A stretch of DNA of 6,622 nucleotides from an uncultured Clostridia bacterium (GTDB lineage Bacteria > Bacillota > Clostridia > TANB77 > CAG-508), in contig CANRLA010000077.1 of assembly GCA_947631315.1 (NCBI GenBank), positions 1-6,622 on the forward strand, in the 5' to 3' direction. The stretch's first letter is position 1, and each line of letters starts with the position of its first letter. The translations under genes and the position numbers were made by a program. Below, in pieces: positions 6,431 to 6,622 of the stretch. Under the pieces are notes generated by a model. That model was not told the origin of the DNA. It did not search any database and saw nothing but the letters and a program-made list of their open reading frames with translations.

Positions 6431-6583
6431 TCAAACACATTTTGTACTAATAACAAATGCTATTAGTGTGATTCCTCTTTCTCTTATTTTTTCTCTTTTT
6501 GTTCTTTTTCTTAATTTTAGACTTTCTTTTTTTTCATTTAACATTTCTTTCATTCGTTTCTTACCTTTCTCTTCCTTTTTCAC
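6431..6583 (-). CDS. Possible small very basic ORF, 50 aa, with prepilin-like GITLIA string
   Basis: GTG at 6583 overlaps the stop of a frame entering from the right (GTGA), or an ATG at 6553 gives 40 aa. It is dominated by Lys, Arg and Glu, then reads RERGITLIAFVIS before a TGA at 6433-6431. GITLIA is typical of clostridial type IV prepilin N-termini, but the long hydrophobic helix that should follow is missing in all three minus frames. The ribosome site is weak (AAAGG before the ATG). It could be a remnant, a short peptide or chance. Confidence 0.3.
   Translation of the reverse strand: MKKEEKGKKRMKEMLNEKKESLKLRKRTKREKIRERGITLIAFVISTKCV
6446..6467. repeat. Inverted repeat ACTAATA-N8-TATTAGT
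   Basis: The two 7-bp arms (6446-6452 and 6461-6467) match perfectly and are separated by 8 nt. No T-run follows on either strand, so it is not a terminator. It lies where the prepilin-like frame loses its expected hydrophobic helix. A protein-binding site or chance in AT-rich DNA are both possible. Confidence 0.4.
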
Positions 6584-6621
6584 TTTTCTTCTAGTATTTC
6601 CTTAATTTGCTTTATTATTCT
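6580..6621 (-). CDS. C-terminal end of a possible upstream gene, partial
   Basis: From the right edge one minus frame reads RIIKQIKEILEEK and stops at a TGA (6582-6580). This charged, helical sequence is typical of a protein end. The stop overlaps a GTG of the next frame by GTGA, as in many operons. Too short to identify. Confidence 0.3.
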   Translation of the reverse strand, partial: RIIKQIKEILEEK

Positions 6622-6622
6622 T

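Overview
The window is very AT-rich. Its codon use is that of a low-GC Gram-positive bacterium (Firmicutes, most likely a gut-type clostridial or related lineage). TGG encodes Trp, and TGA is never needed as a sense codon, so the standard bacterial code applies. Every gene I can support lies on the minus strand and reads right to left. The content (two small element-type proteins, a ParA/ParB pair, a membrane-anchored protein and a very large thioester/CnaB surface adhesin) looks like the accessory part of an integrative conjugative element or large plasmid. No relaxase, type IV secretion gene or integrase is visible, so that assignment is an inference.

Layout in order of transcription. At 6622-6331 there are only short, weakly supported basic ORFs, closed by a strong terminator at 6290-6321. 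A 100-aa protein (6266-5964) and a 122-aa protein (5904-5536) follow. Next come a terminator and a second hairpin in the parA leader (5527-5478), then parA (5448-4626) and parB (4666-3749), whose reading frames overlap. A promoter-like site lies at 3722-3694, followed by a 220-aa membrane-anchored protein with a CPFC-type C-terminal domain (3634-2972). Another terminator (2944-2913) precedes a giant adhesin that starts at 2891 and runs off the left edge, with at least 963 codons.

Two things are clearly abnormal. parA carries one extra base exactly at its Walker A motif, which breaks the gene. The conserved ParB N-terminus lies upstream of any ATG, GTG or TTG, and the codon at the proper distance from a strong ribosome binding site is ATA. 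These may be real decay or real recoding, or base errors in the sequence; raw reads would decide.

A recurring architecture is also notable. At three loci a rho-independent terminator sits directly between the upstream gene and the ribosome binding site of the next gene, leaving almost no room for a promoter. Expression of the downstream genes, including the adhesin, should therefore depend on read-through or antitermination. The adhesin appears to be a covalent-bonding surface protein: a predicted Cys-Gln thioester head, then a stack of CnaB-like domains with predicted Lys-Asn/Asp isopeptide bonds, two of which form an exact 95-residue tandem repeat.
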